DNA from: Psychrobacillus sp. INOP01
Lineage (GTDB): Bacteria > Bacillota > Bacilli > Bacillales_A > Planococcaceae
Assembly: GCF_018140925.1 (NCBI RefSeq)
Contig: NZ_CP073315.1
Location: 3,596,001-3,660,000 of the forward strand
Direction: 5' to 3'
Length of the DNA: 64,000 nucleotides
Shown here: positions 1 to 10,550 of the stretch, in pieces
Numbering within the stretch: position 1 is the first letter of the stretch
How the letters are laid out: every line of letters begins with the position of its first letter
Made by a program: the position numbers and the translations under genes
The notes under the pieces: generated by a model
The model's input: only the letters and a program-made list of their open reading frames with translations
Databases searched by the model: none
Told to the model about the DNA's origin: nothing

Positions 1-806
1 CTAAAATCGTTGCTGGGGTAACACCTGGTAAAGGTGGAACAGAAGTAGAAGGAGTTCCAGTTTTCAATACAGTTGAAGATGCTGTTAAAGCTACTGGCGC
101 TAACGTTTCAGTAATTTATGTTCCAGCACCATTTGCTGCAGATGCGATTTTAGAAGCTGTTGACGCGGAATTAGATATGACTATTTGTATTACTGAACAT
201 ATCCCAGTACTTGACATGGTTAACGTTAAACGTTACATGGAAGGTAAGAAAACACGCCTAGTTGGACCGAACTGTCCGGGTGTTATTACTGCAGATGAAT
301 GTAAAATTGGTATTATGCCAGGTTACATCAACACTAAAGGTCATGTAGGAGTAGTTTCTCGTTCAGGAACTCTAACTTATGAGGCTGTACTTCAATTAAC
401 TGATGCAGGTATCGGTCAATCTACTTCTGTGGGTATTGGTGGAGATCCAGTTAACGGAACTAACTTCATCGATGTTCTAAAAGAATTTAATGATGACCCT
501 GAAACATATGCAGCAGTTATGATTGGGGAAATTGGTGGAACTGCAGAAGAGGAAGCAGCTGAATGGATCAAAGCAAATATGACTAAGCCTGTCATTGGAT
601 TCATCGGTGGTCAAACTGCACCTCCTGGTAAACGTATGGGTCATGCTGGAGCTATTATTTCCGGTGGACAAGGTACTGCAGAAGGAAAAATCAAAGCAAT
701 GGAAGCAGCTGGCATGAAAGTAGCGGCAACTCCATCTGTTATTGGTGAAACTTTAATCGAAGCGATTAAAGAAGCAGGTATTTACGATTCTTGTAAAACA
801 CATTAA
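1..806 (+). CDS. sucD: succinyl-CoA synthetase alpha subunit (5' end outside window)
   Basis: Succinyl-CoA ligase alpha subunit of the TCA cycle, making succinate plus NTP from succinyl-CoA together with SucB/C beta. The reading frame is open from base 3 ([14 protein letters not shown]) to the TAA at 804-806, so only about the first 35 residues, including the start of the CoA-binding Rossmann domain, are missing. The phosphohistidine motif RMGHAGAI is present near 630-655, followed by the glycine-rich GGQGTAEGK stretch. The gene normally follows sucC, which would lie just left of the window. A terminator follows directly. The family assignment is secure. Confidence 0.97.
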   Translation, partial: KIVAGVTPGKGGTEVEGVPVFNTVEDAVKATGANVSVIYVPAPFAADAILEAVDAELDMTICITEHIPVLDMVNVKRYMEGKKTRLVGPNCPGVITADECKIGIMPGYINTKGHVGVVSRSGTLTYEAVLQLTDAGIGQSTSVGIGGDPVNGTNFIDVLKEFNDDPETYAAVMIGEIGGTAEEEAAEWIKANMTKPVIGFIGGQTAPPGKRMGHAGAIISGGQGTAEGKIKAMEAAGMKVAATPSVIGETLIEAIKEAGIYDSCKTH

Positions 807-813
807 TATAGAA

Positions 814-848
814 GTACGGCGCATCAACTGATGTTGCCGTATTTTTTT
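814..848 (+). terminator. terminator after sucD
   Basis: The stem TACGGC (815-820) pairs with GCCGTA (836-841). CATCA/TGATG extends the stem inside, and a run of seven T follows. It ends the sucCD transcript. Confidence 0.85.
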
Positions 849-868
849 AAAAGAAAAAGTATATATAA

Positions 869-984
869 GATTTGGCAAAGCGTATCGCTTAGATAAAAAG
901 ATTAGTCAAAGTGAATGTAGGGATAAAATCATCTGTAATCGATTTTAAATTTTATATGCTATATCCAATGATAGATGAAGCCAG
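869..984 (+). repeat. dispersed repeat B, copy 1
   Basis: This roughly 116-bp stretch closely matches 62751-62865 on the same strand. Shared blocks are GATTTGGCAAAG, CTTAGATAA, AATGTAGGGATAAAAT and a closing GATAGA..AGGC/AGCCAG. No ORF of note lies in it. It sits 74 bp before a copy of repeat A, and the second copy also lies beside a repeat A copy. Function is unknown. Confidence 0.7.
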
Positions 985-1057
985 TAATAATTCTTGTACT
1001 AGAATCCATTTCAGCATTTCTTTTTTCCGTGTACACTATGAATAATCAGTGCAATTG

Positions 1058-1150
1058 TATTCAATTATCCGTTTGTTTAAAGTGGACTTTGTTGAATGAA
1101 GCGCAGGGCGGCGACTCCAGCCGGAATAGCATGAGCTGAAGACCCTGGAC
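1058..1150 (+). repeat. dispersed repeat A, copy 1 (short, + orientation)
   Basis: The left end TATTCAATTATCC and the following TTTAAAGTGGACTTTGTTG are shared with 37483-37520. The GC-rich core GGCGGCGACTCCAGC and the block GAGCTGAAGACCC recur in the other copies. It is much richer in G+C than its surroundings. Together with repeat B it fills most of the 394-bp gap between the sucD terminator and dprA. From memory this is a common intergenic repeat of Bacillales genomes; I cannot confirm a formal name. Confidence 0.75.
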
Positions 1151-1242
1151 TGAGCGTCTATTTTGCACGGTTTTTCTTAAATAATTCTACGCTTGAAAGG
1201 ACAAACAATACTAAACTAGTCGTATAATAAAGGAGGAAACCA

Positions 1243-2124
1243 ATGAGTAAAAGTCAATTTACTAACCGCTTTTTAGCTTTACATTATGTTTATCCTGTAC
1301 CATTAAATAAGCTACAAACTTTACTTGAATATGATCCGAATTTAGCTCAATTTGAAAAAATATCCCCGCATTTATTGTCGAAGTTATGTAAAATCTCCCT
1401 CGAACGCGCTAATAAACTCCAAAAAATGTTTCAAGAATTTGTCGAAATTCCGATGCTTCAAATGTATGAAAAGCACTCGATTATCCCCATTCTTTTTTCC
1501 GATCCCAATTATCCTAAAAGTCTATTAAATTTATATGATCCTCCCGCTGTAATATACGTAAAAGGTAAGATAGAATTACTTGCCACCCCTAAGAAACTAG
1601 CAATTATTGGTTCAAGAGAGGCAACGGATTATTCCGCCGAAAGTATTAAAACAATACTGCCTCCCTTAATAAACGAAGAGTATGTAATTATTAGCGGTCT
1701 TGCTAAGGGAGCAGATACATTAGCGCATGAAATAACAATGAGCTTAGGCGGAAAAACGATTGCAGTGCTGGGAACAGGATTATTTCATGTATATCCTAAA
1801 CAAAATCTTAAATTAGCTAACGAAATGGAGAGAAATCAGTTATTATTAACTGAGTACCCCCCATATATAACACCACAAAAGTGGAATTTTCCTATGAGAA
1901 ATCGAATTATTAGCGGGCTTTCCAGAGGTATAGTTATTACAGAAGCGATAAAAAAGAGTGGTACTGTTTCCACTATGGAGCATGCGTTAGAAAATGGTAA
2001 GGAGATTTTTGCGATCCCGGGATCTATACACTCTCCGCTTTCTATTGGTCCGCATTTGCTTATATTAGAAGGTGCAAAACCAGTCTGGAACGGGCATCAA
2101 ATACTTGAAGAGTTAAATAAATAA
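1243..2124 (+). CDS. dprA: DNA-processing protein DprA
   Basis: DprA binds incoming single-stranded DNA and loads RecA during natural transformation. The Rossmann-like core shows GSREATDYSAE (about residues 123-133), ISGLAKGADTLAHE, a conserved GTG-lfhvYPKQN loop and NFPMRNRIISGLSRGIVITEA. The 293-residue length is normal. The ATG at 1243 has a perfect AAGGAGG site 6 bases upstream. The gene lies between sucD and topA as in B. subtilis. No internal damage is visible, so at least this competence function looks intact. Confidence 0.96.
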   Translation: MSKSQFTNRFLALHYVYPVPLNKLQTLLEYDPNLAQFEKISPHLLSKLCKISLERANKLQKMFQEFVEIPMLQMYEKHSIIPILFSDPNYPKSLLNLYDPPAVIYVKGKIELLATPKKLAIIGSREATDYSAESIKTILPPLINEEYVIISGLAKGADTLAHEITMSLGGKTIAVLGTGLFHVYPKQNLKLANEMERNQLLLTEYPPYITPQKWNFPMRNRIISGLSRGIVITEAIKKSGTVSTMEHALENGKEIFAIPGSIHSPLSIGPHLLILEGAKPVWNGHQILEELNK

Positions 2125-2145
2125 AAAACAAAAAAATGAAAAGTC

Positions 2146-2174
2146 TTGCTTTTATAAGAAAACTGGTATACATT
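2146..2174 (+). promoter_or_regulatory. candidate sigma-A promoter for topA
   Basis: TTGCTT (2146-2151), a 17-base spacer and TACATT (2169-2174) lie about 60 bases before the topA start, in the only gap between dprA and topA. The fit is moderate. Confidence 0.4.
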
Positions 2175-2234
2175 TTGCAACAGGTATTTGTTTTGAAGAT
2201 TAAAGCGAGTTACCTTCTATAAGGAGGGAAATTT

Positions 2235-4310
2235 ATGTCGGATTATTTGGTAATTGTTGAATCGCCAGCAAAGGCAAAAACAATAGAAAAATATCTTGGA
2301 AAAAAATATAAAGTTAAAGCATCTATTGGTCATGTACGTGACCTTCCTAGAAGTCAAATGGGTGTCGATACGGAAAATAATTACGAACCAAAGTATATAA
2401 CAATCAGGGGTAAAGGCCCGGTACTACAAGAACTAAAAACTGCAGCAAAAAAAGCAAAGAAAATTTATCTCGCGGCTGACCCCGACAGAGAAGGGGAAGC
2501 AATAGCTTGGCACTTGGCAAACTCTTTAAATGTAGATATTGAATCGGATTGCCGAGTAGTGTTTAATGAAATTACAAAAGAGGCTATCCTAGAATCCTTT
2601 AAGCATCCTAGACCTATTAATATGGATCTAGTCGATGCACAACAAGCGAGAAGAATTTTAGACCGACTTGTAGGATACAATATTAGTCCAATTTTATGGA
2701 AAAAAGTAAAGAAAGGTCTGTCAGCAGGCCGAGTGCAATCTGTAGCTCTTCGTTTAATTATTGATCGGGAAGATGAAATCAATAATTTCACACCAGAAGA
2801 GTACTGGACAATTGAAGGACAATTCGATAAAAATAAGAAAGCTTTCGATGCGCTTTATTATGGAAGTGAGAAAGAAAAAAGAAAACTTTCTAATGAAGAA
2901 GAAGTAAAAGAAGTACTAAAGCTTATGAAGGGCAAAAAGTTTGAAGTTGCTAATGTTGTGAAAAAAGAACGAAAACGCAATCCAGCCCCTTCCTTTACTA
3001 CATCATCCCTTCAACAGGAAGCAGCAAGAAAACTAAATTTTAGAGCTAGAAAAACCATGATGCTTGCACAGCAATTGTATGAGGGAATCGACTTAGGTAA
3101 AAAACAAGGAACGGTCGGGTTGATTACCTATATGCGTACGGATTCTACAAGAATATCGGATAGTGCGAAAGCAGATGTACAGGAATATATAAAAACTGAA
3201 TTTGGTGCAGAATTCATTTCTACGAAAAAGGTAGAAAAGCAATCGAAAAAAGCACAAGATGCCCACGAAGCTGTTCGACCTACGAGTGTTCTAAGAACTC
3301 CGAATGAACTAAAAGCAATTCTATCTCGTGACCAACTAAAATTATACAAGTTAATATGGGAGCGTTTTATAGCTAGCCAAATGGCATCTGCTATATTAGA
3401 TACAGTAGCTGTTGACCTTAAAAACGGGGAAGTTTACTTTAGAGCAAATGGTTCACAAGTAAAATTTCCTGGATTTATGAAGGTGTACGTGGAAGGTTCG
3501 GATGATCAAACTGATGACAAGGACAAACTATTACCAGTTTTGGAAGTCGGGGATAAAGTAAATGCGTTGTCTATTGACCCGAAGCAACATTTTACTCAGC
3601 CTCCTCCAAGATACTCGGAGGCAAGACTTGTGAAAACGTTGGAAGAGTTAGGGATTGGTAGACCTTCTACTTATGCTCCAACTTTAGATACGATTCAAAA
3701 ACGTGGGTATGTAGCTTTAGAGACGAAGCGTTTTGTTCCTACCGAGCTTGGAACAATCGTCCATCAGCTTGTATTAGAGTTTTTCCCTCAAATTTTAGAT
3801 ATAGAGTTCACTGCCCAGATGGAAAGAGATTTGGATAGTGTAGAAGAGGGACAAGTAAAATGGGTGGAAGTAATCGATGGCTTCTATCAGGATTTCGAGA
3901 AGCGTGTCATATATGCAGACGCTGAGATGGAGAAAATCGTTATTAAAGATGAACCAACGGGAGAAGATTGTGAAAACTGTGGTTCTCCAATGGTTTATAA
4001 ATTAGGACGATATGGGAAATTTATGGCATGTAGTAATTTCCCGGAATGTCGAAATACAAAGGCGATCATCAAGGAAATAGGTGTCCCTTGCCGAGTGTGT
4101 GGAGAAGGACAGATTGTGGAGCGCAAAAGTAAAACGAAGCGTTTATTTTATGGGTGTAACCAATATCCAACCTGTGAATTCGTTTCTTGGGACAAACCAA
4201 TAAATAGACCATGTCCAAAATGTAATGAGATGTTAGTAGAGAAGAAATTGAAAAAAGGTATACAAATACAATGTGTTGCGTGTGATTATAAAGAAGATCC
4301 GCAAAGTTAG
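2235..4310 (+). CDS. topA: DNA topoisomerase I
   Basis: Type IA topoisomerase that relaxes negative supercoils. The N-terminal Toprim domain shows [17 protein letters not shown] and the acidic [13 protein letters not shown] motif. The active-site tyrosine is in [14 protein letters not shown] (about residue 298). Three C-terminal zinc fingers follow, beginning [14 protein letters not shown] and CPKCNEM. The 691-residue length matches the Bacillus enzyme. The start is ATG with AAGGAGGG upstream. It lies 16 bases before trmFO and is probably co-transcribed with it. Confidence 0.98.
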   Translation: MSDYLVIVESPAKAKTIEKYLGKKYKVKASIGHVRDLPRSQMGVDTENNYEPKYITIRGKGPVLQELKTAAKKAKKIYLAADPDREGEAIAWHLANSLNVDIESDCRVVFNEITKEAILESFKHPRPINMDLVDAQQARRILDRLVGYNISPILWKKVKKGLSAGRVQSVALRLIIDREDEINNFTPEEYWTIEGQFDKNKKAFDALYYGSEKEKRKLSNEEEVKEVLKLMKGKKFEVANVVKKERKRNPAPSFTTSSLQQEAARKLNFRARKTMMLAQQLYEGIDLGKKQGTVGLITYMRTDSTRISDSAKADVQEYIKTEFGAEFISTKKVEKQSKKAQDAHEAVRPTSVLRTPNELKAILSRDQLKLYKLIWERFIASQMASAILDTVAVDLKNGEVYFRANGSQVKFPGFMKVYVEGSDDQTDDKDKLLPVLEVGDKVNALSIDPKQHFTQPPPRYSEARLVKTLEELGIGRPSTYAPTLDTIQKRGYVALETKRFVPTELGTIVHQLVLEFFPQILDIEFTAQMERDLDSVEEGQVKWVEVIDGFYQDFEKRVIYADAEMEKIVIKDEPTGEDCENCGSPMVYKLGRYGKFMACSNFPECRNTKAIIKEIGVPCRVCGEGQIVERKSKTKRLFYGCNQYPTCEFVSWDKPINRPCPKCNEMLVEKKLKKGIQIQCVACDYKEDPQS

Positions 4311-4325
4311 AAAGAAGGATACGAC

Positions 4326-5636
4326 ATGACTGAAATAGTAAACGTTATTGGTGCAGGACTAGCAGGAAGTGAGGCTGCATGGCAAATAGCTAAAAGAGGT
4401 ATAAAAGTACGTCTTTATGAAATGCGCCCCGTTAAACAAACTCCAGCGCATCATACTGACAAGTTTGCTGAATTGGTTTGCTCCAATTCACTAAGAGCTA
4501 ATAACTTAACTAATGCTGTAGGCGTTATTAAAGAAGAAATGCGTATGTTGGACTCAATTATTATACAATCAGCAGATAACAGCAGTGTACCTGCTGGAGG
4601 CGCACTTGCTGTTGACAGACATGATTTCTCTGGAAGAGTTACAGATGCTATACGTAATCATCCGTTAATCGAAATTGTCAATGAGGAAGTAACAGAAATC
4701 CCAGAGGGTATTACTGTTATAGCGACGGGCCCATTAACCTCTCCAGCTCTTGCCGAAAAAGTAAAAGAAATGACTGGTCAAGATTATTTGTATTTCTATG
4801 ATGCAGCAGCACCAATTGTGGAAAAAGATAGTATCGATATGGATAAAGTTTATCTGAAATCGAGATATGATAAAGGCGAAGCTGCTTATTTAAATTGTCC
4901 AATGACGGAGGATGAGTTTAATCGCTTTTACGATGCATTGATAGCAGCAGAAGTAGTACCATTAAAAGAATTTGAAAAAGAAATTTACTTTGAAGGCTGT
5001 ATGCCTGTTGAGGTAATGGCTGAGCGTGGTCGTAAGACTTTATTATTCGGTCCGATGAAACCTGTAGGATTAGAAGATCCGAAAACAGGTAAACGTCCGT
5101 ATGCAGTGGTTCAGCTTAGACAGGATGATGGTGCAGGGACGCTTTATAATATTGTTGGATTCCAAACACATTTAAAATGGGGTCCACAAAAAGAGGTATT
5201 GAAGCTAATACCAGGACTTGAAAACGTGGAGATTGTACGTTATGGTGTCATGCATCGTAATACGTTCATTAATTCGCCATATGTTCTAGAACCGACTTAT
5301 CAGCTAAAAGCAAATAAACAAATTTTCTTTGCCGGTCAAATGACGGGTGTAGAAGGTTATGTAGAATCAGCAGGAAGTGGGTTATTGGCGGGTATAAATG
5401 CAGCTAAGCTAGCAAAAGGCGAAGAATTAGTAGTACTCCCGGCTGAAACTGCACTTGGAAGCATGGCTAGATATATTACAGAAGCGAATCCAAAAAACTT
5501 CCAACCTATGAATATTAACTTTGGTTTATTCCCTGAACTACAACCAAAAGTAAGGGATAAAAAAGTAAAAATAGAACAATTAGCAAATCGAGCATTGACG
5601 ACAATTCAAAATTTTATGAAAAGTACTGCGTTATAA
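4326..5636 (+). CDS. trmFO: methylenetetrahydrofolate-tRNA-(uracil-5-)-methyltransferase TrmFO
   Basis: FAD- and folate-dependent enzyme that makes m5U54 in the tRNA T-loop. The N-terminal dinucleotide motif is [27 protein letters not shown] and the C-terminal [26 protein letters not shown] are family hallmarks. The 436-residue length is typical. It was formerly named gid in B. subtilis, where it also sits between topA and codV/xerC. A strong hairpin follows the stop. Confidence 0.97.
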   Translation: MTEIVNVIGAGLAGSEAAWQIAKRGIKVRLYEMRPVKQTPAHHTDKFAELVCSNSLRANNLTNAVGVIKEEMRMLDSIIIQSADNSSVPAGGALAVDRHDFSGRVTDAIRNHPLIEIVNEEVTEIPEGITVIATGPLTSPALAEKVKEMTGQDYLYFYDAAAPIVEKDSIDMDKVYLKSRYDKGEAAYLNCPMTEDEFNRFYDALIAAEVVPLKEFEKEIYFEGCMPVEVMAERGRKTLLFGPMKPVGLEDPKTGKRPYAVVQLRQDDGAGTLYNIVGFQTHLKWGPQKEVLKLIPGLENVEIVRYGVMHRNTFINSPYVLEPTYQLKANKQIFFAGQMTGVEGYVESAGSGLLAGINAAKLAKGEELVVLPAETALGSMARYITEANPKNFQPMNINFGLFPELQPKVRDKKVKIEQLANRALTTIQNFMKSTAL

Positions 5637-5640
5637 TTGC

Positions 5641-5680
5641 TAAAAGCCTCTTAAAAGTTGTATACTTTTAGAGGCTTTTA
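5641..5680 (+). terminator. terminator after trmFO
   Basis: TAAAAGCCTC (5641-5650) pairs with GAGGCTTTTA (5671-5680). AAAAG/CTTTT continues the stem past one bulged T, and the stem ends in TTTTA. It separates topA-trmFO from xerC onward, though some readthrough is likely because xerC starts 19 bases later. Confidence 0.7.
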
Positions 5681-5698
5681 CAATGGAGATATACTGGA

Positions 5699-6607
5699 GT
5701 GGAGTTGATAATCATCATAGGGTTAGAAGAACTTCATGCTTTTATGGAATACATACAATTAGAAAGAAATTATTCGAATCTTACTGTTCAGGAGTACGAT
5801 AAAGATATAAGGCAATTTTTGTCTTTTTTAGACATCGAGGGCGTTACTGATTTAAATGAGGTAGAGTATATTCATGCGAGATTGTATGTGACTAAATTAT
5901 ATGAGGAGAAGCTAGCAAGAACTTCTATTTCTAGAAAGATATCCTCTATTCGCTCTTATTATAAATTTCTACATAAAGAATATAATATTCGAGATGACGC
6001 ATTTCAATCTTTGTTCCATCCCAAAAAAGAAAAAAAACTACCACATTTTTTTTATGAAGAGGAAATCGGGCAGTTGTTTGAAGGGAATAGAGGAACTGAT
6101 TCTTTATCTATCCGTAATATTGCTATATTAGAATTGTTGTATGCGACTGGAATACGTGTGAGTGAACTTACATCGATTGAACTGCGTCATATAGATAGTA
6201 GCTATGGTGTCGTGCGAGTGATGGGAAAAGGTAGAAAAGAGCGGTATGTTCCTGTCGGTGATTATGCATTAGCAGCAATAGATGATTATTTGGTGAATAG
6301 TAGACCAAAGCTAATGAAGAAAACATCTCATACATTTTTATTCGTTAATAATCGAGGAGAGCATCTAACAACAGACGGTGTAAGATATATTTTAAACCAA
6401 ATGTTGAAAAAAGCCGCTATAAATTCAACTATTTATCCACATATGCTAAGACATACATTTGCTACTCATTTATTGAATAATGGAGCAGATCTTAGAAGTG
6501 TGCAGGAGCTATTAGGACATTCCAGCTTATCTTCCACACAAATATATACACATGTAACAAAAGAGCATTTGCGTAAAACTTATATGAATGCGCATCCGCG
6601 TGCGTAA
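5699..6607 (+). CDS. xerC: tyrosine recombinase XerC/CodV
   Basis: Site-specific tyrosine recombinase that resolves chromosome dimers at dif with XerD. The N-terminal SAM-like DNA-binding domain covers about the first 100 residues. The catalytic domain shows the first Arg in ATGIRVSEL, then HMLRHTFATHLL, LGHSSLSSTQIYTHV with the nucleophilic Tyr, and normal spacing throughout. The start is uncertain: GTG 5699 has TGGAG 8 bases upstream, and TTG 5705 is also possible. It heads the codV-clpQ-clpY-codY order known from Bacillus. Confidence 0.93.
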   Translation: MELIIIIGLEELHAFMEYIQLERNYSNLTVQEYDKDIRQFLSFLDIEGVTDLNEVEYIHARLYVTKLYEEKLARTSISRKISSIRSYYKFLHKEYNIRDDAFQSLFHPKKEKKLPHFFYEEEIGQLFEGNRGTDSLSIRNIAILELLYATGIRVSELTSIELRHIDSSYGVVRVMGKGRKERYVPVGDYALAAIDDYLVNSRPKLMKKTSHTFLFVNNRGEHLTTDGVRYILNQMLKKAAINSTIYPHMLRHTFATHLLNNGADLRSVQELLGHSSLSSTQIYTHVTKEHLRKTYMNAHPRA

Positions 6608-6626
6608 ATATTGGAGGTAAATAAAA

Positions 6627-7175
6627 TTGGGTAATATTCATGCAACCACGATATTTGCAGTTAGTCACAATGGTAGTCAGGCAATGGCAGGAGATGGTCA
6701 AGTGACTTTAGGCAACCAAGTAGTGATGAAACATACTGCTAAAAAAGTAAGAAGGCTTTTTAACGGTCAAGTTGTAGCAGGTTTTGCAGGCTCTGTAGCA
6801 GATGCTTTTACGTTATTTGAAATGTTTGAAGGAAAGCTTTTAGAATATAACGGAAATTTACAAAGAGCAGCAGTTGAGCTTGCTAAACAATGGCGAGGGG
6901 ACAAAATGCTACGTCAATTAGAGGCAATGCTTCTAGTGATGGATAAAAATAGTCTATTACTTGTTTCTGGCACGGGAGAAGTGATTGAGCCAGATGATGG
7001 TATACTAGCTATTGGTTCTGGTGGGAACTATGCATTAGCTGCCGGGAGAGCTTTAAAGCAATATGCAGGAGAGAATATGACGGCACAAGAAATTGCTAAA
7101 GCGGCGCTTACTACAGCTGCAGATATATGTGTATTTACAAACCATCAAATTATTGTGGAGGTATTAGGTGAATGA
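6627..7175 (+). CDS. hslV: ATP-dependent protease subunit HslV (ClpQ)
   Basis: Proteasome-like peptidase of the HslVU (CodWX) protease. Threonines aligned with the usual N-terminal nucleophile are in [12 protein letters not shown]. They lie several residues inside the protein, as in B. subtilis CodW, which also carries an N-terminal extension. [10 protein letters not shown] and [21 protein letters not shown] are conserved. The start is TTG 6627 behind GGAGGT. The stop overlaps the hslU start by 4 bases, so the two subunits are translationally coupled. Confidence 0.95.
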   Translation: MGNIHATTIFAVSHNGSQAMAGDGQVTLGNQVVMKHTAKKVRRLFNGQVVAGFAGSVADAFTLFEMFEGKLLEYNGNLQRAAVELAKQWRGDKMLRQLEAMLLVMDKNSLLLVSGTGEVIEPDDGILAIGSGGNYALAAGRALKQYAGENMTAQEIAKAALTTAADICVFTNHQIIVEVLGE

Positions 7176-8563
7176 AGGAAACTAACTTAACCCCAAAACA
7201 AATTACTGAGCATTTAAATAAATACATCGTTGGTCAAGAAGCTGCTAAAAAAGCAGTGGCTGTTGCACTTCGAAATAGGTATCGTCGACAATTATTGGAT
7301 GAAGAGATGAAAAACGAGGTAATTCCGAAGAATATTCTAATGATTGGACCTACGGGAGTTGGAAAAACAGAAATTGCTAGAAGGATTGCTAAACTAACGA
7401 AGGCTCCATTTGTAAAAGTAGAAGCAACAAAATTCACTGAAGTAGGTTACGTCGGTAGAGATGTTGAATCGATGGTAAGAGATTTAGTAGAAGCAGCTAT
7501 CCGAATTGTTCGCGAGGAAAAGATGGAAGAAGTAAAAGACCAAGCAATTCGTTTGGCAAACGATGCAATCGTTAAACTGCTTGTTCCTTCCTTGAAGAAA
7601 AAGAACGCTAATTCCAATCCATTCGAAGCATTATTTGGAGGGAAAGAAGAAGATACTGCTGATGTTGAAGATACAGATGTACGTATAAAACGCTCTCAAA
7701 TTGCCGAAGATTTAAGAGATGGAAAATTGGAAGAGGAGCTTATAACTGTGGAGGTTGTTGAACAAACTCCATCACTATTTGACGCATTACAGCCAGGTGG
7801 CATGGAAAGCATGGGGATGAATATGCAGGACGCCCTATCTAATCTTATGCCAAAGAAAAAGAAAAAACGTAAGATGAAAGTAAAAGATGCACGCAAAGTA
7901 TTAATGCAAGAAGAAGCGAACAAGTTGATAGACAAAGATGAACTTTCTCAAATAGCCATTGAAAAGACAGAGCAAACTGGTATCATATTTATTGATGAAA
8001 TGGACAAAATAGCAAGTAAAAACGGTGCTGGATCTTCTGCAGATGTATCGCGAGAAGGTGTTCAACGAGATATTCTACCAATTGTAGAAGGATCTACAGT
8101 TACTACAAAGTACGGTGCAGTAAAAACGGACTATATTTTGTTTATAGCAGCAGGAGCTTTCCATATGGCAAAGCCGTCAGATTTAATACCCGAATTACAA
8201 GGTCGTTTCCCAATTCGTGTAGAATTAGAAAAATTAACAAAAGAAGATTTTGTTCGTATTTTAAAAGAGCCGCGCCAATCACTGATTAAACAATATGAGG
8301 CTCTATTAGAAACTGAAGGAGTCACAATCACGTTTTCGGAAGAATCTATTGAAAGAATTGGTGAAATCGCTTATGAAGTCAACCAAGAGACCGATAATAT
8401 TGGAGCTAGACGTTTACACACAATTTTAGAGAAGATTTTAGAGGAGCTTTCATTTGAAGCATCTGAAATTTCGCCGGCTCATATTCAGATTACCCCAGCT
8501 TATATAGATCAAAAACTTGACAATATTGTGAAAAACAGAGATTTATCTCAATTTATTTTGTAA
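7172..8563 (+). CDS. hslU: HslU ATPase subunit of the HslVU protease (ClpY)
   Basis: AAA+ unfoldase that feeds substrates to HslV. Walker A is [13 protein letters not shown] (about residues 57-69) and Walker B is [11 protein letters not shown]. The intermediate domain between them is lysine- and glutamate-rich, as usual. The C-terminal sensor 2 region contains [13 protein letters not shown], and the protein ends in the SQFIL tail that docks into HslV. Length is 463 residues. The ATG overlaps the hslV stop. Confidence 0.97.
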   Translation: MKETNLTPKQITEHLNKYIVGQEAAKKAVAVALRNRYRRQLLDEEMKNEVIPKNILMIGPTGVGKTEIARRIAKLTKAPFVKVEATKFTEVGYVGRDVESMVRDLVEAAIRIVREEKMEEVKDQAIRLANDAIVKLLVPSLKKKNANSNPFEALFGGKEEDTADVEDTDVRIKRSQIAEDLRDGKLEEELITVEVVEQTPSLFDALQPGGMESMGMNMQDALSNLMPKKKKKRKMKVKDARKVLMQEEANKLIDKDELSQIAIEKTEQTGIIFIDEMDKIASKNGAGSSADVSREGVQRDILPIVEGSTVTTKYGAVKTDYILFIAAGAFHMAKPSDLIPELQGRFPIRVELEKLTKEDFVRILKEPRQSLIKQYEALLETEGVTITFSEESIERIGEIAYEVNQETDNIGARRLHTILEKILEELSFEASEISPAHIQITPAYIDQKLDNIVKNRDLSQFIL

Positions 8564-8647
8564 TATCGATGCAAATAAGTATCTAAAACAATTTAAAACC
8601 TTTAGAATATTAAAATAAATAAGAAAATTAAATGGAGGACTATATTT

Positions 8648-9427
8648 ATGAATTTATTAACTAAAACAAGAAAGATTAACTCGATGTTACAAGCATCTGC
8701 TGGTAAGCCAGTGAACTTTAAGGAAATGGCAGCTACTTTAAGTGAAGTAATAGAAAGTAATGCTTTCATCGTATCTAGAAAAGGGAAATTATTAGGATTT
8801 GAAGTTCATCAGCAAATTGAAAATGAACGTATGATTAACATGATGGAAGAACGCCAATTCCCTGAACAATATACGAAAAATCTTTTCCACGTGGATGAAA
8901 CATCTTCAAATTTAGATGTATATAGTGAGCACTCTGTATTCCCTGAAGAAAACCGTGAGTTATTTAAAGATGGTTTAACAACTATAGTTCCAATCATTGG
9001 TGGCGGTGAACGTTTAGGTACATTAATCCTAGGGCGTCTTAAACAAGAGTTTGAAGACGATGATTTGATACTTGGTGAGTATGGTGCGACAGTTGTAGGT
9101 ATGGAAATCTTACGTGAAAAATCAGAAGAAATTGAGGAAGAAGCTCGTAGCAAAGCCGTAGTTCAAATGGCTATCAATTCATTGTCTTACAGTGAATTAG
9201 AAGCAATCGAACACATCTTTGAAGAATTAGATGGCAGTGAAGGTCTTTTAGTAGCATCTAAAATAGCTGATCGCGTAGGAATTACAAGATCTGTAATAGT
9301 AAACGCACTACGCAAACTAGAAAGTGCTGGTGTAATTGAATCTAGATCTCTTGGGATGAAAGGAACATATATCAAAGTATTAAATGATAAGTTTCTTGCA
9401 GAGTTAGCTCAACTTAAAATGAAATAA
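8648..9427 (+). CDS. codY: GTP-sensing transcriptional repressor CodY
   Basis: Global regulator that senses GTP and branched-chain amino acids and represses nutrient-scavenging, motility and sporulation genes during growth. The N-terminal GAF-like ligand domain is followed by a C-terminal winged helix containing [19 protein letters not shown]. The 259-residue length is standard. The half-site GAAAATT (8623-8629) lies just before the GGAGG site; against the 15-base CodY box it matches only about 10 positions, so self-binding is possible but weakly supported. A strong terminator follows. Confidence 0.98.
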   Translation: MNLLTKTRKINSMLQASAGKPVNFKEMAATLSEVIESNAFIVSRKGKLLGFEVHQQIENERMINMMEERQFPEQYTKNLFHVDETSSNLDVYSEHSVFPEENRELFKDGLTTIVPIIGGGERLGTLILGRLKQEFEDDDLILGEYGATVVGMEILREKSEEIEEEARSKAVVQMAINSLSYSELEAIEHIFEELDGSEGLLVASKIADRVGITRSVIVNALRKLESAGVIESRSLGMKGTYIKVLNDKFLAELAQLKMK

Positions 9428-9440
9428 TGAAAAATAATCG

Positions 9441-9473
9441 ATCTCTTCCACTTTATGTGGAAGAGATTTTTTT
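9441..9473 (+). terminator. terminator after codY
   Basis: A perfect 11-bp stem, ATCTCTTCCAC (9441-9451) with GTGGAAGAGAT (9457-9467), has a 5-base loop and a run of T. It ends the xerC-hslVU-codY transcript and isolates it from the fla/che operon. Confidence 0.93.
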
Positions 9474-9549
9474 GATAGGAGGAAAATATTCGTTTTACTC
9501 AGTATTGCCCAGTTCTATATCTAAGTCTCTTTGGGATTTCGGTAAAAGC

Positions 9550-9825
9550 AAAGAACGCGCTTACGTGAAGTCCTTTTGGGGCGTTTGGGAGGTCAACAGG
9601 ATGTAGACTGACTTCCGACTTCCGCTTTTCTTCAAGAATAAGGAAATACATGAATACTGAGGTATAGTACCTTAACCAACTCATAACACGACAATATTCC
9701 GTTTAGTGCGAACATGTTCTGTTTGGAGTGCGATGAATCATCACAGTCGCACACGCGTTGGGTTATCTGTCTCCCTCATCCTGTCGAAGTGCCTCCCTTC
9801 GCTGCAATAAAGTGAGTAGTACTTA
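9550..9825 (-). repeat. dispersed repeat A, diverged copy (- orientation)
   Basis: Read on the minus strand, this stretch shows blocks like the other A copies: a GCAGCGAAGGGAGGCACTTC core, GAGGGAGACAG and a CATCCTGTTG element. On the + strand the motif CAACAGGATGTAG (9595-9606) matches the loop of the hairpin triplet at 37674-37748. GTGAGTAGTACT near 9811 recurs at 62730. With AT-rich DNA to its right it fills the 682-bp gap between the codY terminator and flgB. No gene is visible. The match is patchy, so the borders are approximate. Confidence 0.45.
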
Positions 9826-9989
9826 AGATTATATTGTATAGTGCCATTTAACTGCCTTTTCAAAAGTAATTAAGAATTAAACTAATTTTTTTAGACAATA
9901 ATATTATTTTTTATAAAGGGATAAAAGCTTTAGGAGTTAATAGTTTATTTTTACTAGTAAGATGTGTAAATATAAGAAATTGACCAGAA

Positions 9990-10018
9990 TTGACACAAAA
10001 TGTCGACTATTATCAAAT
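9990..10018 (+). promoter_or_regulatory. candidate sigma-A promoter of the fla/che operon
   Basis: A consensus TTGACA (9990-9995) is followed after 17 bases by TCAAAT (10013-10018), which matches 4 of 6 positions. It lies about 140 bases before flgB in very AT-rich DNA. I could not find a convincing sigma-D box (TAAA-N15-GCCGATAT) in the gap. Confidence 0.35.
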
Positions 10019-10155
10019 AAAAAGGAATAAAGACCTATTAAAATACTTAAAATTCAATAGACACAATGTTACATAATCATTACAATTAAATTATTATGAT
10101 ATTCAAAGATAATTACTAAAAAATATGTAGAATTATTTATGACGAGGTGAAAAAA

Positions 10156-10548
10156 ATGAGTATATTTGGTGGAGCAATTTCAAGTTTAGAGCAAGGATTG
10201 GATTTCTCAGCGACAAAACAAAAGACAATTGCGCAAAATATAGCAAATGTCGACACTCCGAACTATAAAACGAAAAGTGTTAGTTTTAGTGAATATTTAT
10301 CCAATGCTAAACAATCGACTATTTCTGCACATAGAACGCAGGAAAAACATATAGATTTTCAAACAAAATCTAGTACATCAGGTGTGTTCGATTATGCCAA
10401 TTATAGCTATAACCACAATGGCAACGGCGTAGATATGGATAAAGAACAAGCAAATCTAGCGACCAATCAAATCTATTATAATGCGTTAATAGATCGGATG
10501 AGTGGCAAGTTAAATACTTTACAAACTGTTATTAGAGGAGGAAGCTAA
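10156..10548 (+). CDS. flgB: flagellar basal-body rod protein FlgB
   Basis: Proximal rod subunit of the flagellum, exported by the type III apparatus. The N-terminal rod motif appears as QKTIAQNIANVDTPNYKTKSVSF and the C-terminal helix as ANLATNQIYYNALIDRMSGKLNTL, as in the FlgB/FlgC family. I chose ATG 10156 because the upstream in-frame GTG (10147) lies inside the GAGGTG ribosome binding site. At 130 residues it is normal. It is the first gene of the fla/che operon and is 2 bases from flgC. Confidence 0.95.
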   Translation: MSIFGGAISSLEQGLDFSATKQKTIAQNIANVDTPNYKTKSVSFSEYLSNAKQSTISAHRTQEKHIDFQTKSSTSGVFDYANYSYNHNGNGVDMDKEQANLATNQIYYNALIDRMSGKLNTLQTVIRGGS

Positions 10549-10550
10549 GT

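Noticed and set aside
1193-1228. TTGAAA and TATAAT before dprA as a promoter
   Set aside because: The spacer is 24 bases, and the TATAAT is so close to the AAGGAGG that transcription would start inside the ribosome binding site.
9499-9684. Minus-strand frame of 61 codons in the codY-flgB gap
   Set aside because: It lies in a diverged repeat A copy, without a ribosome binding site or similarity I can recognise.
9840-10140. Sigma-D promoter for the fla/che operon
   Set aside because: I found no GCCGATAT-like -10 paired with TAAA. Only a moderate sigma-A match is visible.
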